Shown in pieces: positions 61,641-64,000 of a stretch of 64,000 bases of DNA. The stretch's first letter is position 1; each line of letters starts with the position of its first letter. Location: assembly GCA_900549235.1 (NCBI GenBank), contig URNT01000006.1, positions 1-64,000 of the forward strand, in the 5' to 3' direction. Position numbers and translations under genes: made by a program. This stretch comes from an uncultured Clostridium sp. Its GTDB lineage: Bacteria > Bacillota > Clostridia > Lachnospirales > Lachnospiraceae. A model generated the notes under the pieces. The model did not search any database, was not told the origin of the DNA, and saw only the letters and a list, made by a program, of their open reading frames with translations.

Positions 61641-63386
61641 ATGGAGACAATCAACCTTAAAATCAACGGCATTGAAGTCACTGCTCCAAAGGGTTCCACT
61701 ATCCTGGAGGCAGCAAGACTGGCGCATATCGAGATTCCTACTCTGTGTTTCTTAAAGGAAATCAACGAGATCGGAGCCTGCCGTATTTGTATTGTAGAGC
61801 TAAAAAATGGAAAAATCGTTACTTCCTGTGTATATCCTGCTGAGGAAGGCATGGAAGTATTTACCAACACACCGCGGGTTATGGATTCCCGTAAAAAAAC
61901 CTTACAGCTTCTCTTATCCAACCACAACCGTTCCTGCTTATCCTGCGTGCGCAGCGGACACTGCGAGCTTCAGGAGCTGGCAAAGGAGCTGGGAGTAGAT
62001 GACGAGAGCTATTATGACGGCGAGGTCACACCTTCTGAAATCGATACCTCTGCTGCCCATATGATCCGGGACAACAGCAAATGTATCCTCTGCCGCCGCT
62101 GCGTGGCAGTCTGCGACCAGGTACAGGGCATCGGCGTCATCGGCGCCAACAACCGCGGTTTCCACACAGAGATCGGCTCTGCCTTCGGTATGGGCCTGGG
62201 CGAAACCTCCTGCGTATCCTGCGGCCAGTGTATCGCTGTCTGTCCCACCGGCGCCCTTCAGGAAAAGGATAATACAGAGGACGTATTCGCAGCCATTGCA
62301 GATCCCTCTAAGCATGTGATCGTTCAGACAGCTCCTGCTGTCCGGGCCGGCCTTGGAGAAGAATTCGGGCTTCCTATCGGTACCAATGTAGAGGGCAAGA
62401 TGGCAGCCGCCCTCCGCCGCCTTGGCTTTGACAAGGTATTTGACACCAACTTCTCCGCAGACCTTACCATTATGGAGGAGGCCCACGAGTTCCTTGACCG
62501 CGTGAAAAACGGCGGCGTACTTCCTCTGATCACCTCCTGCTCACCAGGCTGGATCAAATACTGCGAGCACTATTTCCCGGACATGACCGAGAACCTGTCC
62601 TCCTGTAAGTCACCTCAGCAGATGTTCGGCGCCATTGCCAAGTCCTACTACGCTGAGAAGATGGGTATTGACCCCAAGGACATTGTAAGTGTCAGCGTTA
62701 TGCCATGTACCGCCAAGAAGTTTGAGATCGGCCGTGACGATCAGGCTGCAAACGGCGTTCCCGATGTAGATATTTCCATCACCACCAGAGAGCTGGCAAG
62801 GATGATTAAGAAGGCACGCATCCGCTTCCTGGAACTGCCGGACGAGAAATTCGATGATCCTCTGGGCCTTGGCACCGGCGCTGCCGTTATCTTCGGCGCT
62901 ACTGGCGGTGTTATGGAGGCAGCCCTCAGAACCGCAGTGGAGACACTGACCGGCGAGGAGCTTCCGAAGCTGGATTTCACAGAGGTGCGCGGCACAAAGG
63001 GCATCAAGGAAGCTGTCTACAATGTAGCCGGTATGGATGTAAAAGTAGCCGTCGCCTCCGGCCTTGGCAATGCCAGAGAGCTGCTTAATAAGGTAAAATC
63101 CGGTGAAGCAGATTATCACTTCATCGAGATCATGGGATGCCCCGGCGGCTGTGTCAACGGCGGCGGACAGCCTCAGCAGCCCGGCTATGTACGCAATACC
63201 ACAGATATCCGCGCCCTGAGAGCTCAGGTACTCTATGACAGCGATGCCAATAATCCTATCCGCAAGTCCCATGAGAACCCGGCCATCAAGGAGCTTTATG
63301 CCACCTACCTGGGCGAGCCCGGAAGTGAGAAGGCACACCACCTGCTGCATACAACCTATGTAAAGAGAACCATCAATCAGCACTAA
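61641..63386 (+). CDS. hydA: [FeFe] hydrogenase catalytic subunit (HydA type)
   Basis: A 581-residue hydrogenase. N-terminal plant-type [2Fe-2S] (EIGACRICIVE), His/Cys 4Fe-4S region (CLSCVRSGHCELQ), two 4Fe-4S motifs (CILCRRCVAVC, CVSCGQCIAVCP), then the H-cluster domain: TSCSPGW, VMPCTAKKFE and the last motif GCPGGCVNGGGQP. The L1 motif has Ser where TSCCPGW has its second Cys, as noted in the findings. It makes or oxidises H2 in a complex with the HydB- and HydC-like subunits. Last gene of the operon, with a strong terminator after it. Confidence 0.95.
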   Translation: METINLKINGIEVTAPKGSTILEAARLAHIEIPTLCFLKEINEIGACRICIVELKNGKIVTSCVYPAEEGMEVFTNTPRVMDSRKKTLQLLLSNHNRSCLSCVRSGHCELQELAKELGVDDESYYDGEVTPSEIDTSAAHMIRDNSKCILCRRCVAVCDQVQGIGVIGANNRGFHTEIGSAFGMGLGETSCVSCGQCIAVCPTGALQEKDNTEDVFAAIADPSKHVIVQTAPAVRAGLGEEFGLPIGTNVEGKMAAALRRLGFDKVFDTNFSADLTIMEEAHEFLDRVKNGGVLPLITSCSPGWIKYCEHYFPDMTENLSSCKSPQQMFGAIAKSYYAEKMGIDPKDIVSVSVMPCTAKKFEIGRDDQAANGVPDVDISITTRELARMIKKARIRFLELPDEKFDDPLGLGTGAAVIFGATGGVMEAALRTAVETLTGEELPKLDFTEVRGTKGIKEAVYNVAGMDVKVAVASGLGNARELLNKVKSGEADYHFIEIMGCPGGCVNGGGQPQQPGYVRNTTDIRALRAQVLYDSDANNPIRKSHENPAIKELYATYLGEPGSEKAHHLLHTTYVKRTINQH

Positions 63387-63416
63387 TACGGTTTTTTGCA
63401 AGCAATTTTATAAATA

Positions 63417-63480
63417 GCAGAAACAGCGGAACGCAGATTGCCACTGCGCCCGCTGTTTCTGCATTTTCTGTCTTTTTTCT
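63417..63480 (+). terminator. Terminator of the hydrogenase operon
   Basis: GCAGAAACAGCGG pairs perfectly with CCGCTGTTTCTGC, with an inner CGCAG/CTGCG stem, followed by a T-rich run. Confidence 0.88.
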
Positions 63481-63578
63481 GTCATTTTCTGACATATTTA
63501 TGAAGTATATTTCCACATTTTCTGTCATATGGTACAATGATTTTAACCAATTAAAGTGTATTTCAGAAAGGAGTACCT

Positions 63579-64000
63579 ATGTTAGATCTGCTGCTTTATA
63601 TCTGGCCCTTTGTGCTGGGCCTTGTTCTTGCCGTACTTATCATCACCCAGGGCTATGTAAAAGCCCCGCCGGATCACGCCTACATAATCTCCGGCCTTCG
63701 GAAGGAGCCCCGGATCCTGATCGGACGGGCCGGACTTAAGATCCCGTTTTTTGAGCAGATGGATAAGCTCTATCTGGGACAGATCACCGTAGACATCAAA
63801 ACCGACGAGTACATTCCCACCAATGACTTTATCAACGTGATGGTAGACGCCGTTGCCAAGGTCCGGGTAGCAGATGACCCGGCGCAGATGAAGCTGGCTA
63901 TGCGGAACTTCTTAAATAAGGAGCCTGCCAAGATCGCCGCCGACCTTCAGGATTCCCTTCAGGGAAATATGCGTGAGATCATCGGCACCCTGACCCTGCG
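63579..64000 (+). CDS. Flotillin-like SPFH-domain membrane protein, truncated by the window end
   Basis: The first 140 residues of a flotillin-type protein. An N-terminal membrane helix (about 3-24) is followed by GYVKAPPDHAYIISG, RILIGRAGLKIPFFEQMDKLYLG and VMVDAVAKVRVADDP, which are SPFH/flotillin features. Such proteins organise membrane microdomains. AGAAAGGAGTACCT precedes the start. A possible -10 box TACAAT lies at 63533-63538. The gene continues beyond the window. Confidence 0.85.
   Translation, partial: MLDLLLYIWPFVLGLVLAVLIITQGYVKAPPDHAYIISGLRKEPRILIGRAGLKIPFFEQMDKLYLGQITVDIKTDEYIPTNDFINVMVDAVAKVRVADDPAQMKLAMRNFLNKEPAKIAADLQDSLQGNMREIIGTLTL

Noticed and set aside
1..64000. Mobile elements, CRISPR arrays, tRNA or rRNA genes
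   Set aside because: I looked for transposase-like proteins, regularly spaced repeats, and conserved rRNA or tRNA sequence and saw none; xerD is a chromosomal recombinase with a housekeeping context.

Overview
The window looks like a chromosome segment of an anaerobic, endospore-forming member of the Clostridia, most likely Lachnospiraceae (Clostridium cluster XIVa: the Enterocloster, Lachnoclostridium and Hungatella neighbourhood). The evidence is the set of sporulation genes (spoIID, a spoIIQ-like gene, spoIIM), the bifurcating-type [FeFe] hydrogenase operon, a large 2-hydroxyacyl-CoA dehydratase activator, AGGAGG-type ribosome binding sites and moderate GC content. I see no rRNA, tRNA, CRISPR array, insertion sequence, prophage or att site. 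The content is mostly core genome with a few accessory cassettes.

Layout. 0.2-7.9 kb: a c-di-GMP phosphodiesterase-like EAL protein, a CBS protein, purine nucleoside phosphorylase, the spoIID/spoIIQ engulfment pair, an M32 carboxypeptidase and a Nudix hydrolase. 8.1-11.7 kb: a three-subunit molybdenum hydroxylase of the xanthine dehydrogenase family. 11.8-19.4 kb (minus strand): ruvA, ruvB, a zapA-like gene, a U32 peptidase, an FtsW/RodA glycosyltransferase and a class B PBP. A LexA-like box lies between ruvA and a divergent YprB-type exonuclease. 20.6-27.9 kb: xerD (its 3' end overlaps the exonuclease gene), a membrane lipase, spoIIM, an ADP-ribose pyrophosphatase, proC, lysA and pyk. 28-36 kb: a rhomboid-like membrane protein, corA, the 1428-residue activator, and a MarR/MATE pair. 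36.4-39.3 kb: a small hypothetical gene, then ftsH divergent from a second marR gene. 39.4-44.2 kb: a catabolic cassette of transporter, hydantoinase A-like protein, zincin-like protein and GntR/FCD regulator, with a strong operator-like palindrome in front. 44.5-54.9 kb: a polar amino-acid ABC transporter, a cyclodeaminase-FolD fusion, a pentapeptide protein, sbcCD, a DUF975-type membrane protein and two small hypothetical genes.

54.9-63.4 kb is the most interesting region. The hydABC-type [FeFe] hydrogenase operon (+) diverges from an operon (-) that encodes a DRTGG protein, an anti-sigma-like GHKL ATPase, a second hydrogenase-like protein with altered H-cluster motifs (putatively sensory), another DRTGG protein and a PHP phosphoesterase. 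A further GHKL ATPase lies inside the hydrogenase operon. A palindrome lies between the predicted start of the hydrogenase transcript and its first gene. I infer a hydrogen- or redox-sensing module that tunes hydrogenase expression or activity. The window ends inside a flotillin/SPFH gene.

Starts were moved from the longest ORF wherever a ribosome binding site or a family boundary argued for it, and each entry says so. All functional calls come from motifs read by eye, with no database search.
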